Source: JBCBSP01 sp964561235 (GTDB lineage: Bacteria > Pseudomonadota > Alphaproteobacteria > Caulobacterales > Maricaulaceae). From it: a stretch of 64,000 nucleotides of DNA. Positions within the stretch are counted from its first letter, which is position 1, and each line of letters begins with the position of its first letter. The translations under genes were made by a program, and so were the position numbers. The notes under the pieces are model-generated. The model worked only from the letters and a program-made list of their open reading frames with translations. It did not search any database and had not been told where the DNA came from. The stretch spans positions 1 through 64,000 of the forward strand of contig CAZLOV010000001.1 of NCBI GenBank assembly GCA_964561235.1, in the 5' to 3' direction. Positions 32,831 to 42,178 of this stretch are shown piece by piece.

Positions 32831-33493
32831 ATGTCCCCAGACCTTACCCTGCACGGCTATTTCCGCTCCGGTACGAGCTATCGCGTTCGCATCGCCCTGA
32901 ACTTCAAGGGCCTCGCCTATGAGCAGGTCGCCGTGGACCTTGTCGGCGGCGCGCACCGCGATGCGGCCTATTCGGCGCTCAACCCGCAAAAGCTGGTGCC
33001 GGCGCTTCAGGCCGGCGGCGAAGTGCTCACCCAGAGCCCGGCCATCCTTGAGTGGATCGAAGAGACCTGGCCCGAGCCGCCGCTCCTTCCCGCCGAACCG
33101 TTTGCAAGGGCGCGCGTGCGCGCGGCGTCCGCCGCTGTCGGATGCGACATTCATCCGCTGCAGAACCTGCGCGTGCTGAACAAGGTGAAGGCGGATTTCG
33201 GCCAGGACCAGCACGGCGCGCTCGCCTGGGCGCGCTGGTTCATCGCGCGCGGCTTCGAGGCGCTCGAACAGCTCTATGCGCGCGAATCCCAACGCCGCAG
33301 CGAGACCGGGCCGTTCTATCTCGGCGAGACCGTCTCCATGACGGAGGTCTATCTCGTGCCGCAGATGTTCAACGCGCGCCGCTTTGAGCTGGACCTGTCG
33401 CCCTATCCGCGCCTGACGGCCGCCGACCAGGCCGCCCAGGCCTTGCCGGCTTTCGCCGCCGCTCACCCCTCCAGGCAGGCGGACGCGCGCTGA
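32831..33493 (+). CDS. maiA: Maleylacetoacetate isomerase (zeta-class GST)
   Basis: MaiA isomerises maleylacetoacetate to fumarylacetoacetate in Tyr/Phe catabolism and uses glutathione. The 220-residue protein has the zeta-class signature LHGYFRSGTSYRVRIALN (about residues 7-24, including the SxxCxR-like active-site loop, here SGTSYRVR). It also has NPQKLVPAL, TQSPAILEWIEE and DIHPLQNLRVL. The cysteine of the usual SSCSWRVR motif is replaced by Thr. No other catabolic gene is adjacent. Confidence 0.85.
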   Translation: MSPDLTLHGYFRSGTSYRVRIALNFKGLAYEQVAVDLVGGAHRDAAYSALNPQKLVPALQAGGEVLTQSPAILEWIEETWPEPPLLPAEPFARARVRAASAAVGCDIHPLQNLRVLNKVKADFGQDQHGALAWARWFIARGFEALEQLYARESQRRSETGPFYLGETVSMTEVYLVPQMFNARRFELDLSPYPRLTAADQAAQALPAFAAAHPSRQADAR

Positions 33494-34690
33494 TCAGCGC
33501 CGGATCGGCTGCAGCGATCCGTAGGTGAGGCTGCGCCAGAGCCACTCCATCGGCCCGTAGCGGAACATCGAAAGCCAGAGCGGCGACCAGATCAGCTGCA
33601 ACACCCACACGCCCAGCACGATTGCAACCTGCCCGCTGCGCTCAACCGTGCCGAACAGGCCAAGCCCCGGAGTTCCCACGAAGATCAGCGTGAAGATCAG
33701 CGACTGGCTCAGATAGTTCGTGAACGCCATGCGGCCGGTCGCGGCGAACGGCGCCTGGATCGCGCGGGCGAGCGGCCCGGCCGCCTTCGCCAGCAGCATG
33801 ACAAGGCAGGCGTAGCCGTAGGCGATCACAAGGCTGGAGACGAAGCCGGTGCTCATATGCACCCAGAGTTGCTGCGGCGCAAAGCCGGAGCCTGCGGCGT
33901 GACCCGCGCCCCAGCCGGCCAGGGCGAAGCCCGGAACAAGGGTGACCGCTGCGCCCGCAAGGTAGTGAAGGACGGACTTCTGCGCGGTCAGGAAGCCGGT
34001 CTTGTACAGCGCCATGCCGATGAGCATCACGCCCAGCAGCCGTGGTCCGAAAAACGGGATGTTGCCGAGATAGCCGATTACCGCGACCAGCGCGTTGTCG
34101 CCCAGCCGGTTGAGAAAGCCCGCCTGGTAGCGGGCGACGACATCGGCGAGCGCATCCGGCGCCAGCGCGAGCCCCATCGTCTCCGGGGCGGTGTCGGGCG
34201 GGAAAATCATGAAGGCGGCGAAAGAGCCGATCGTCAGAAGCGCGCTGATGGCGATGAACCCCGCCCCGGCCAGAAACAGGGTCCTGGGTTGGCGCTTGCG
34301 GAACAATACGGCGATCAGCCCGATGACGGCGTAAGGCAGAAGGATGTCGCCGTACCAGATGATGAAACCGTGGATCGCCCCGAAAAGCATGAGCCAGAGC
34401 ATGCGCCGGACATGCGGGCGCGCCACCGCCTCCCCTTCTCCTGCAAACAGCAGGATCCCGGCGCCGAAGAGGGCGGAGAACAGGGTGATGAACTTGAACT
34501 CGAAAAAGGCGTGCATGAGCATCCAGACATGCAGGTTCGCGCCTTCGAGGCTCATCATGGCCGGCGGATAGATGCCGGCCTGATAGATCATGGCGAAGTA
34601 CTGCACGTTGACCATCGCGATGCCGAGCACCGCGAACCCGCGCAGCAGGTCGAGACTTTCAAAGCGGTCTACGCGGGCGCCGGCCTGCAT
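33494..34690 (-). CDS. DUF418 (YeiB-like) membrane protein
   Basis: The 398-residue integral membrane protein has about ten hydrophobic segments. It starts with RFESLDLLRGFAVLGIAMVN, the acyltransferase-3/DUF418-type opening. The C-terminal block FAATGRMAFTNYLSQSLIF and APLWLSMFRYGPMEWLWRSLTYG-like ending are typical of DUF418 proteins. Function is unknown in the family. It is convergent with maiA, ending on the next base. Confidence 0.88.
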   Translation of the reverse strand: MQAGARVDRFESLDLLRGFAVLGIAMVNVQYFAMIYQAGIYPPAMMSLEGANLHVWMLMHAFFEFKFITLFSALFGAGILLFAGEGEAVARPHVRRMLWLMLFGAIHGFIIWYGDILLPYAVIGLIAVLFRKRQPRTLFLAGAGFIAISALLTIGSFAAFMIFPPDTAPETMGLALAPDALADVVARYQAGFLNRLGDNALVAVIGYLGNIPFFGPRLLGVMLIGMALYKTGFLTAQKSVLHYLAGAAVTLVPGFALAGWGAGHAAGSGFAPQQLWVHMSTGFVSSLVIAYGYACLVMLLAKAAGPLARAIQAPFAATGRMAFTNYLSQSLIFTLIFVGTPGLGLFGTVERSGQVAIVLGVWVLQLIWSPLWLSMFRYGPMEWLWRSLTYGSLQPIRR

Positions 34691-34871
34691 GGTGATGTCC
34701 CCCTGGCGTCATCAGCGGCGACTATGCTGACCTGCCGCGTCGCGTTTGCAAACGGCCCCTGCGCGGTATCTTACGAAGAATTCATGCGCGAACCGTCCGG
34801 TTCGCCTTGAAGTCGAAGGCTCCAGCAGGCAAAAGCATGTCTGGACAGGTCACATCCATAGGGCTTTCTCC

Positions 34872-35114
34872 ATGCTCGGCTTCTTTTTCGATCTCCTGCA
34901 CGCCATCGCCGCCGGCGCTGTCGCCGTGCTCGGGCTCGGCTATGACCGGGATCCGGAGGACTGCGCGCGGATGTCGCTGCTCGGGCAGGCCCAGCTCATT
35001 TCCTACGAGCCTGGAACGTCGCCCGCGGCGGAGCCGGGCGAGCACGCCGGCTTCGAGGCCGTGTCGTGCGAGGACGAAAAGCCCCGCCGGCCGCGCGCTC
35101 CGGCGTCGATCTGA
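34872..35114 (+). CDS. Small hypothetical protein
   Basis: The 80-residue frame has a hydrophobic N-terminus (MLGFFFDLLHAIAAGAVAVL) and a polar tail with two cysteines. AGGG lies about 10 bases before the start. No family is recognised. An antisense frame (34782-35045) covers the same bases but looks like a shadow. The flanking 34691-34871 and 35115-35252 show no other gene. Confidence 0.4.
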   Translation: MLGFFFDLLHAIAAGAVAVLGLGYDRDPEDCARMSLLGQAQLISYEPGTSPAAEPGEHAGFEAVSCEDEKPRRPRAPASI

Positions 35115-35252
35115 GCGCTGTCTCCGTCCGGCTGACTCGCGCTTCGTCTTGATGAAGTGTTTCTAAGGCGTTATCGCCAAAAGTCTGTCATGATTCAGGC
35201 TTCGGCGGCGGCGTACTCCAACCGCGCCCCGCCGCGGAAGGATGCGGACCCG

Positions 35253-37305
35253 ATGCCCAAGGACGACGCCAGCACCGCCGCACGCCCGCGCGAGCTCGGG
35301 GGCGAAACGCATCCCAGCCGCGTGCGCGCGCTGGCCCCGGTTCCGCGCGACGAGGCCGGCGACCCTGCACCCGACGCCCGGCCCGACCGCGCCGGGGCCT
35401 GGCTGCCGCTCGCAGGCGCGGCTGCGGCGGCGCTGTGGATCGGCGGATCGGCCGCCTACCTGTTCGGCTATTACGCCGGCGTCGCGTTGTCGGAAATTCC
35501 GCCCGCCCAGATCGCCGGCGTCGCCATGGTCGTCGCCGCGCCTGCGCTCCTGTTCGCGCTCGCGGGCTTCCTGGGCCGCGAGGTGGCGCGGGCCGCCGCG
35601 CGCGGCCGCGCGATGGAGCAGGCCCTGCTTCAGCTGACCGACCCCGGGCGCCGGGCCGAAGACGGGGTGCGCACGCTTGCCGGCGCGGTCTCCGTTGAAA
35701 TCGACCGGGTCAACGCCGCCATGGAAAGCGCGCTCGCGCGCCTCGCCGCCATGGAGGAGGTCATCGCCCACCATGCCGAGACGCTGGAGACCACGACGGC
35801 CCAGGGACGCGAACGCGCGGAGGACCTCGTCACGAATCTGCGCCGCGAACGCGAGCGCATCGCCGACGTCGCCGACAGCCTTGACGACAAGGCCGCGCTG
35901 ATCGCCGCCGCCATCCAGGACCAGTCGCGCATGGTCGCCGCCGCCGCGGAACTGGCCGAAGCGCGCGTGAAGGACGCTGAGGACCGTCTGGACGCCGCCG
36001 CCGAAGGACTGCGCGGGGCGGGCGAAGCTGTCGCCGACGCGGGCGACCGCGCGGCGGAAGCCGTCGACCTTCGCGCGCGCCATCTTACGCAGGCGGCTGA
36101 AAGCCTCTCGGATCGCACCAGCGATCTTGAGAAGGCCTACCAGCTTCATGCGGACCGGATGCGGGAGGCGGGCGACGCCTTGCAGGCCGAGCATGGGAAA
36201 ATCGCCGCCGCCTTCGATTTCCACAAGGCGGAGCTGGACGCCATGACGCGCACCGCCGGCGAAGGCGCAGACCGGCTGCGCGACGCCGCCAGCGACGGCG
36301 CAGCGGCCTTCACCACCGCCGTGGAGAGCGCGATCGCGCGCGCCCAGGATCTCGCCGACGCCGTTCGCCGCGAAAGCGAAGAGGCCGCCCGCGACCATGA
36401 GAAGGCCCTTGCGCGGCTGGAGATCGCCGCCGAAGCCGCGCGTGCGGCCGCCGACGAAGCTGCAACCCGCTTCGCCGAGCAGGCCGAGATCTTCCGGACG
36501 GTGCGGGCGCTTTCGGGGCGCGTGCCCCCNNNNNNNNNNGCAGGCCGAGACGGCTGAGGAAACGCTCGAGCGCATCAATGAGGCGGGCTTCAAGGCCGGC
36601 CGCCTCGCCGATGACCGGTTTCAGGAGCGTCTCGAAGAGGCGCGCACCCTCACCCAGCGCGCTCAGGAGGCCGCCGACAGCGCGGGCGAGGCCGTGCGCA
36701 AGCGCCTTACGGAGACCATCGAAAGCGCCAAGCGCGAAAGCGAGCGTATCGAGCGCATCCTCGCGGAACACCGCGAAGCGCTGGCCGGCGCGCCGGAGAC
36801 GGCGCGCGAGACGGTGCGCGCGATTGAGGAGGTCATGAAAACCGGTCTCGACGAAATCGTGCGCTCGGCGGCGGACGCCTCTGAAAGCACCAAAGAGATC
36901 GACGCGCTTTTCCAGGCCCGGGTGCGTCAGAACTATGAGCTCCTGTCGGACTTCATGCTGCGCATGGGCGCCGTCGCCGGCGGCCGCAAACCGCTCGAGA
37001 TCGCCGCCGACGAGGTGCCCGATCCGTTCAGTTCACGCGCGCCCCAGCCGCGTCCGGCATCGGAAACCGGCGACACGCCGCCTGACGACGCCGCCGGCGC
37101 CGGCCGGGCCGAACCGCAGCCGGACGCCTCGAGCGCGAGCGCGGGGTCCGACGCGCAGAGCCGGGCGGACGAAAGGCGCGCCGCCGGGGGCTGGCGGTGG
37201 AAAGACCTCCTCGCCAACATGGACGCTGAAAACGCCGATGCGCCCGCGGAAGGCGGCTCGGACGAAACGCCGCGCGCCCGCGCGCGCCGCCGCAACGACC
37301 GCTAG
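35253..37305 (+). CDS. tipN: TipN-like polarity protein, interrupted by assembly gap
   Basis: The N-terminal fragment (35253-36529, 425 residues) has two membrane segments (about residues 49-74 and 84-108) followed by a long Ala-rich coiled coil. The C-terminal fragment (36540-37305) continues the coiled coil and ends with RQNYELLSDFMLRMG and WRWKDLLANMD. Two N-terminal membrane helices plus a very long coiled coil and a short conserved tail match Caulobacter TipN, the new-pole marker that also orients flagellar placement. The ten N are a placeholder: the two halves are in frame only if the true gap length is a multiple of three. Start 35253 has GGAAGGA upstream. Confidence 0.6.
36530..36539. 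other. Assembly gap (10 N) inside the tipN-like gene
   Basis: Ten undetermined bases interrupt an otherwise continuous coding region. The size is arbitrary. Coiled-coil repeats in this gene may have hindered assembly. Confidence 0.95.
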
Positions 37306-37928
37306 GTCTCCGTTTCGGGAAGGGTTTCCGCGATCCAGCCGGCAAGGTCTTGCGCGGCTTCCGCCGAGGCCTGTTCGAACGCGGTCACAATTGCGGACGC
37401 GCGCTCTGCGGAGGCTCGCGATTGCGCCTGGAAATTGCGCGCGGCGACGAGCCGGCGCGTGTCCCCATCCACGAGCCGCGCGCGCAGCGAGACGGTCGCC
37501 TCCGGCGCGCCTTCGCCGATATCGCGCGCTTCGAAGGCGCGCAGGTCCAGCCGCAGCTGATAGCGCGCCTCCACGCCGTCGTCCGGACGCGCGCCGGTGA
37601 GGCCCGGATGGGCGTCGAGCGCATCGAGCACCAGCGCCTGGACCAGATCCGGCGCAGGCGAGGCCCAGCTGGTGTTCGCAATATAGGCGATGCGTCCGCC
37701 TTCATAGGACAGCGCGATGCGATCGGTGGTCAGAGCGCGCGGCGCCAGCGGCCGGTCGACGGAGATCACCGGCGCGCCGGGCGCAGCGGCCTCGCGCGCG
37801 GTCGGCGGAAGCTCAAGCCGGTAGATCGTGCTCGGCTCGGCTTCCGGCAGAAGCGAGATGCAGCCCGACAGGGACAGAATGCAGGCGCACGCGGCGGCGG
37901 CGCTTGTGAGCAGGCGGGCCGGGATCAT
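37302..37928 (-). CDS. ABC-type transport auxiliary lipoprotein (PqiC/LinL-like)
   Basis: The 208-residue precursor has a lipoprotein signal with lipobox LSGC (about residue 23) and an ABC-transport auxiliary domain: YRLELP near residue 36, VDRPLAPRALTTDRIAL, and IAYIANTSWASPAPDLVQALVLDAL. Such lipoproteins complete Mla/Pqi-type phospholipid transport systems on the periplasmic side. It overlaps mlaD by 4 bases and the tipN-like gene end by 4 bases (convergent). Confidence 0.88.
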   Translation of the reverse strand: MIPARLLTSAAAACACILSLSGCISLLPEAEPSTIYRLELPPTAREAAAPGAPVISVDRPLAPRALTTDRIALSYEGGRIAYIANTSWASPAPDLVQALVLDALDAHPGLTGARPDDGVEARYQLRLDLRAFEARDIGEGAPEATVSLRARLVDGDTRRLVAARNFQAQSRASAERASAIVTAFEQASAEAAQDLAGWIAETLPETET

Positions 37929-38881
37929 TGCGGCAGCTCCACGTCTTCGCCGCGCGGCTGGGCGATAAAGCCGGCGGGGTCTTCTTCCAGCGAAAGCACG
38001 ACACGCTCAAGCGAAGCGATCAGGCTGCGCAAGTCGGCGGCGGCAAGGGTGAGATCGTCCAGCCCGTCCTGGGTGAACGCTTCAAGCCCGGGGCGCAGCG
38101 CGACCAGCGCGTCATAGGTCTCCACCGACGCCTGGTTGACGGCGATGGAGGCTGCTTCGGTCTCCTCGATCATGGGTCCGACCTCCTCCAGCAGAAAGAC
38201 TTCGGCGGTCCGGCCGAACTGCTCCATCGCGACGGCGGCTTCGGAAATGTCGGCTGCGGCGGTCTCAAGCGAACGCACGGTGGCGCGCATCTCTTCCAGA
38301 ATGACGCGGTTCTCCGCGAGATCGCCGGTGATCGTCTCCACATCATCGAGAATGCGCCGGATGCGCGCGTCGTTTTCGTCGTCGAGCAGGCGCGCGATGC
38401 GCCCGAGCACGAGCTGGCCGCTCTCAAGCACGCTCTCGCCGCCCGCAAACAGCTCGTCGAGCTGGGCCTGGCGCGCGAAGATGCGCGGCGGACGGTCGCC
38501 CATGCGGCGCACAAGCAGCTCCGAACCCGGCGATCCGGCCGAGATCTGCAGATAGGACAACCCGGTGATCCCCTGCGGTTCAAGCTGGGCGATGCTGTCG
38601 ACCTTGACCGGCGTGGCCGCATCCACGCGCACGCGCGCGATCACTTCGGTGGGGTCGTCCGCATTGAGGCCGAGCTCGGTGACCTCACCGACCTGGATAC
38701 CGTTGAAGCGCACTTCGGAGTTGGCGCTCAGGCCGCGTACCGGCCCGTCGAAGATGACGTCGAACTCCTTGAACTCACGGTTGAACGTCGCCTGCGACAG
38801 CCACAGGAGGAAGAACCCTCCCGCCGCCGCGAGAAAGATCACGAAAAAGCCGACCAGGGCGTGATGGGCTTTGGTCTCCAA
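37925..38881 (-). CDS. mlaD: MlaD-family MCE protein
   Basis: MlaD forms a hexameric ring in the periplasm that shuttles phospholipids between membranes. The 318-residue product has an N-terminal membrane anchor (about residues 8-28), then an MCE domain (VRGLSANSEVRFNGIQVGEV at about residues 49-68, and GLSYLQISAGSPGSELL). A long C-terminal helix follows, longer than in E. coli MlaD (183 residues) and more like the extended helix of other MCE proteins. It lies between the ATPase and the auxiliary lipoprotein genes. Confidence 0.9.
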   Translation of the reverse strand: METKAHHALVGFFVIFLAAAGGFFLLWLSQATFNREFKEFDVIFDGPVRGLSANSEVRFNGIQVGEVTELGLNADDPTEVIARVRVDAATPVKVDSIAQLEPQGITGLSYLQISAGSPGSELLVRRMGDRPPRIFARQAQLDELFAGGESVLESGQLVLGRIARLLDDENDARIRRILDDVETITGDLAENRVILEEMRATVRSLETAAADISEAAVAMEQFGRTAEVFLLEEVGPMIEETEAASIAVNQASVETYDALVALRPGLEAFTQDGLDDLTLAAADLRSLIASLERVVLSLEEDPAGFIAQPRGEDVELPQ

Positions 38882-38894
38882 GGCGCGTCTCCCT

Positions 38895-39668
38895 TCAGGC
38901 CTGCCTTAGCACGGCGCGGCCGCGCGGCCCGCTGAAATACTCGCGGATCCACGGATGATCGTCGGAGGCGACCTCCGCCAGCGGCGCGCACGCGATCACC
39001 TTGCGGTCCGCGAGCACCGCCACGCGGTCGCAGATCGCATGGAGGCTGTCGAGGTCATGCGTGACCATGACCACGGTCAGCGCCAGCGTGCCGGACAATT
39101 CACGGATCAGTTCGTCGAATTGCGAGGCCGAGATCGGATCAAGACCGGCGGTCGGCTCGTCAAGGAAAAGCAGATCAGGATCGAGCGCCAGCGATCGGGC
39201 AAGGCCTGCGCGCTTGCGCATGCCGCCAGACAGCTCGGAAGGAAACTTGTTGGCGCTCTCCGGCGCGAGGCCGACGAGGCCGATCTTCATCTCCGCGATC
39301 TCCTCGCGCAGGCTGTCGCTCATGCCGGCGTGCTCGCGCAGCGGCGCCATCACGTTTTCCTTGACCGTCAGCGAGGAGAACAGGGCCGCGCCCTGGAACA
39401 GCACGCCCCAGCGGGTCTCGAGCGCGCTGCGCTCCGCGTCGGAAAAGCGCGCCAGGTCGCGGCCTTCGTAGTACACCGCGCCGCCGTCAGGCCGCTTCAA
39501 TCCGAGCATGGTGTTGAGCAGGACGGACTTGCCCGTGCCCGATCCGCCGACGATGCCGAGCACCTCCCCGCGGCGCACCTCAAGATCAAGCCGTTCGTGG
39601 ACGACGTGCGTTCCGAACCGCGTGTCGAGGCCGGAGACCCTCATGATGACCGGATCGGCCGCGCTCAT
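38895..39668 (-). CDS. mlaF: ABC transporter ATP-binding protein MlaF
   Basis: The 257-residue ATPase has Walker A GGSGTGKSVLL (about residues 41-51), signature LSGGMRKRAGLARSLAL, Walker B LLFLDEPTAGLDP, and the switch His of VMVTHDLDSL. It powers Mla lipid transport through MlaE. Start 39668 overlaps the mlaE stop by 4 bases, the usual coupling in this operon; the longer frame upstream lies inside mlaE and is a shadow. Confidence 0.93.
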   Translation of the reverse strand: MSAADPVIMRVSGLDTRFGTHVVHERLDLEVRRGEVLGIVGGSGTGKSVLLNTMLGLKRPDGGAVYYEGRDLARFSDAERSALETRWGVLFQGAALFSSLTVKENVMAPLREHAGMSDSLREEIAEMKIGLVGLAPESANKFPSELSGGMRKRAGLARSLALDPDLLFLDEPTAGLDPISASQFDELIRELSGTLALTVVMVTHDLDSLHAICDRVAVLADRKVIACAPLAEVASDDHPWIREYFSGPRGRAVLRQA

Positions 39669-40816
39669 ATGCCGAGCTCCAGGTACATCATGGCGAAGAG
39701 CGCATCGATGACGATGACGGCGAAGATCGACTGCACGACCGAGGCGGTCGTGCGCTCCCCGAGGCTGTTGACGTCGCCCTCCACCTTCAGGCCCTGACGG
39801 CAGCCGATGATCGCGATCACGGCGCCGTAGACCGGCGCCTTCGACATCCCGACCATGAAATGGCTGTAGTCGATGGTGTTCTGGAGCCGCGAGATGAACA
39901 GGCCCGGCGAGATGTCCAGCGTCGCCCAGGATACAAGCAGCCCGCCAAGCAGACCCGCCAGCATCGCCGCCACCGTCAGCAGCGGCGCCATGATCACGCA
40001 TGCGATCAGGCGCGGCACGACGAGCACCTCATAGGGATCAAGACCGATCACCCGCATGGCGTCGATCTCTTGTTGCATCTTCATCGAGCCGATGGAGGCG
40101 GTGAACGCGCTGTCGGACCGGCCCGCCAGCATGATCGCGGTGATCAGCACGCCGAATTCGCGCAGCACCGAGATGCCGACCAGTTCGACGGTGAAGATCG
40201 ACGCCCCGAAGGTCTCAAGCAGGTTTGCGCCCATGAAGGCGACGACCGCGCCGATGAAGAAGGACAAAACCGCGATGATCGGCAGGGCGTTCACGCCTGC
40301 GCTCTCGGCGATGGCGAAGGTCGGCGTCCAGCGCACCCGGCGCGGATCGGCGACGGCGCGGCCGAGCGTGATCATCGTGCGGCCGAAGAAGGCGGCCGTT
40401 TCGACGAGTTCATGGCCGGCCTGCTCCGCACCGGCCCCGATGCGCGCCAGTACGAGGCGCAAGCTCGCCTTGTCGTCCTCCATCGGCGGACAGGGGCTGG
40501 TGCGCCGGCGCACCTCCTCCATCAGCCGCCGGGCGGTTTCGTGTTCGCCGCGGAAATGGAAGTCCGCGTCGGGCGAACCGCAGCGCCGCAGCGCGCGGCC
40601 GAGCAGATAGGCGCCCGCGGTGTCGATGCGCTGCAGCCGGCTGAGATCGATGACGATCTCGGAGGGAACCGTATTGGCCTCGACCTCCGCGATCGCCCGG
40701 TCGAACGGCCCAATCGTGGTCACGAGCCAGTCGCCCGTGGGCTCCAGCACGGTCTTTCCCGCGTCCTCGCTGACCATCAGGCCGGCGGGCGCGGCGTCGA
40801 GGCGGGCTTGCGCCAT
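39665..40816 (-). CDS. mlaE: MlaE permease with N-terminal STAS domain
   Basis: The 383-residue permease is a fusion. Residues 1-110 form a STAS-like domain (SEIVIDLSRLQRIDTAGAYLLGRAL), and residues 150-383 are the MlaE permease with conserved VELVGISVLREFGVLITAIMLAGRSDSAFTASIGSM and EIDAMRVIGLDPYEVLVVPR. Such fusions are known in alphaproteobacteria, where the STAS part replaces the separate MlaB protein. It is the first gene of the mlaE-F-D-lipoprotein operon and follows a short spacer from the MFS gene. Confidence 0.92.
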   Translation of the reverse strand: MAQARLDAAPAGLMVSEDAGKTVLEPTGDWLVTTIGPFDRAIAEVEANTVPSEIVIDLSRLQRIDTAGAYLLGRALRRCGSPDADFHFRGEHETARRLMEEVRRRTSPCPPMEDDKASLRLVLARIGAGAEQAGHELVETAAFFGRTMITLGRAVADPRRVRWTPTFAIAESAGVNALPIIAVLSFFIGAVVAFMGANLLETFGASIFTVELVGISVLREFGVLITAIMLAGRSDSAFTASIGSMKMQQEIDAMRVIGLDPYEVLVVPRLIACVIMAPLLTVAAMLAGLLGGLLVSWATLDISPGLFISRLQNTIDYSHFMVGMSKAPVYGAVIAIIGCRQGLKVEGDVNSLGERTTASVVQSIFAVIVIDALFAMMYLELGI

Positions 40817-40898
40817 CGCATCGTCCCCTGAAACGCCGACCGGTCCTTATCGCGCGTTTCGCCGCTTGACCCAAAAGCCATGACGCGCCACGGCGCCC

Positions 40899-42092
40899 TC
40901 AGCGGGGCGATTTCATGGCGCGGCGTTGCAAGAGCGCCGCGAACAGCAGGCCGCAGGCGGAGGGTATCGCCATCAGCGCAAAGCCGCCCGTCCCCAGCCG
41001 CGCATAGGCCCATCCGGACACCATCGTGCCCGCTGCAAGCACCAGCCCGCCGGACAGGGCGGAGTTGATCGCCTGCGCGGTGGCGGCCATGTCCTCGGGC
41101 GCGTGATCAGCCGCATAACGCAGGAAGCCGAGATAGGCCGCCGCGAAGGAAAGCGCGTGCAGGCTCTGGAGCGCAAACAGCGCCGGCAGGGGCGGCCCCA
41201 GCGCGAGCAGGCTCCAGCGCAGCACCGCGCCCGCCCCGCCGAGCATCATCAGCTGCGCCGGGTTCCAGCCGCGGAAGATCCGGCCGGACAGGGCGAACAG
41301 CAGGATCTCCGCCGCCACGCCCGTCGACCACAGCATTCCGACCACGCCCGCGGGTACGCCGTCGGCCCGCCAGGCGACGGCGGAGAAGCCATAATAAAAT
41401 GCATGCGCGCCCTGGATCAGCGCCGAGGCGGCGAATGCGAGCGGCAGACCGTGATTGGCGAGCCTGCGCCAGTCCGGCGACGGCGCCTCCGCCGTCGGCA
41501 GCCCCGCACCGCGGCCTTCCGGGAGGAACGAAGCGGCGACGACGGTGGTGAGGCTGAAGGCGGTCATCCACCAAAGCGCCGCTTCGCCGCCCGCCGCCGA
41601 GATCAGCGCGCCCGCGCCGAGATTGCCGACGATGAAGGCCGCCGAGCCGGCGGCGCGCGGCGGACCGAACGCGAAGCGGCCTCGGCGCGCCTCGCGCGCG
41701 GCGAACGCGTCGGCCAGCGGAATCGAACCGGTGAACGCGGCGCCGGCAAGCCCGGCGAGCAAAAGGATGGCGGCGGGATGAGCCGCCGGCTGATGGGCGA
41801 GAAAAACAAGCAGAGCCAGTCCGGAAAAGGCGATCAGCGGCGTGCGGCGCGTTCTGGCGCGATCCGACCACAGCGCGCCCAACGGCGCGGCCGCGACTCG
41901 TCCGGCCATGCCCGCAGCCGCGGCTGCGCCAATCCATTCCGGCGACAGCCCGCGGCTTTCAAACCAGACGGGCATGTAGGGCAGATACGCTCCGAGGGCG
42001 GCGTAGAAGGCCGCGTAATACAGGGTGAAGCGCGTCCCCGACCGGGCGAGGACGCGGCGCATCCGGCGGCGGGGCGGGCGAGGGTCGGCCAT
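40899..42092 (-). CDS. MFS transporter (HcaT/LacY-like)
   Basis: The 397-residue protein has 12 predicted membrane segments. It begins RFTLYYAAFYAALGAYLPYMPVWFESRGLSPEWIGAAAA, the opening of the MFS_1-like family that includes 3-phenylpropionate permease HcaT. It also has an RARTRR cytoplasmic loop between helices 2 and 3. Substrate is unknown. It reads away from the divergent glycosyltransferase gene, with 86 bp between. Confidence 0.85.
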   Translation of the reverse strand: MADPRPPRRRMRRVLARSGTRFTLYYAAFYAALGAYLPYMPVWFESRGLSPEWIGAAAAAGMAGRVAAAPLGALWSDRARTRRTPLIAFSGLALLVFLAHQPAAHPAAILLLAGLAGAAFTGSIPLADAFAAREARRGRFAFGPPRAAGSAAFIVGNLGAGALISAAGGEAALWWMTAFSLTTVVAASFLPEGRGAGLPTAEAPSPDWRRLANHGLPLAFAASALIQGAHAFYYGFSAVAWRADGVPAGVVGMLWSTGVAAEILLFALSGRIFRGWNPAQLMMLGGAGAVLRWSLLALGPPLPALFALQSLHALSFAAAYLGFLRYAADHAPEDMAATAQAINSALSGGLVLAAGTMVSGWAYARLGTGGFALMAIPSACGLLFAALLQRRAMKSPR

Positions 42093-42178
42093 GGACCCGC
42101 CATAGCCTGCCGCGCGGTTCGCTCCAACGACGAAAGACGCTTGGCTGACCGCGTTCGTGCCTATAGCTTCGCGCGCCG

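Noticed and set aside
34782..35045. Minus-strand 87-codon frame
   Set aside because: It shows no family, no start site and no signal; the plus-strand frame at 34872 is slightly better supported.
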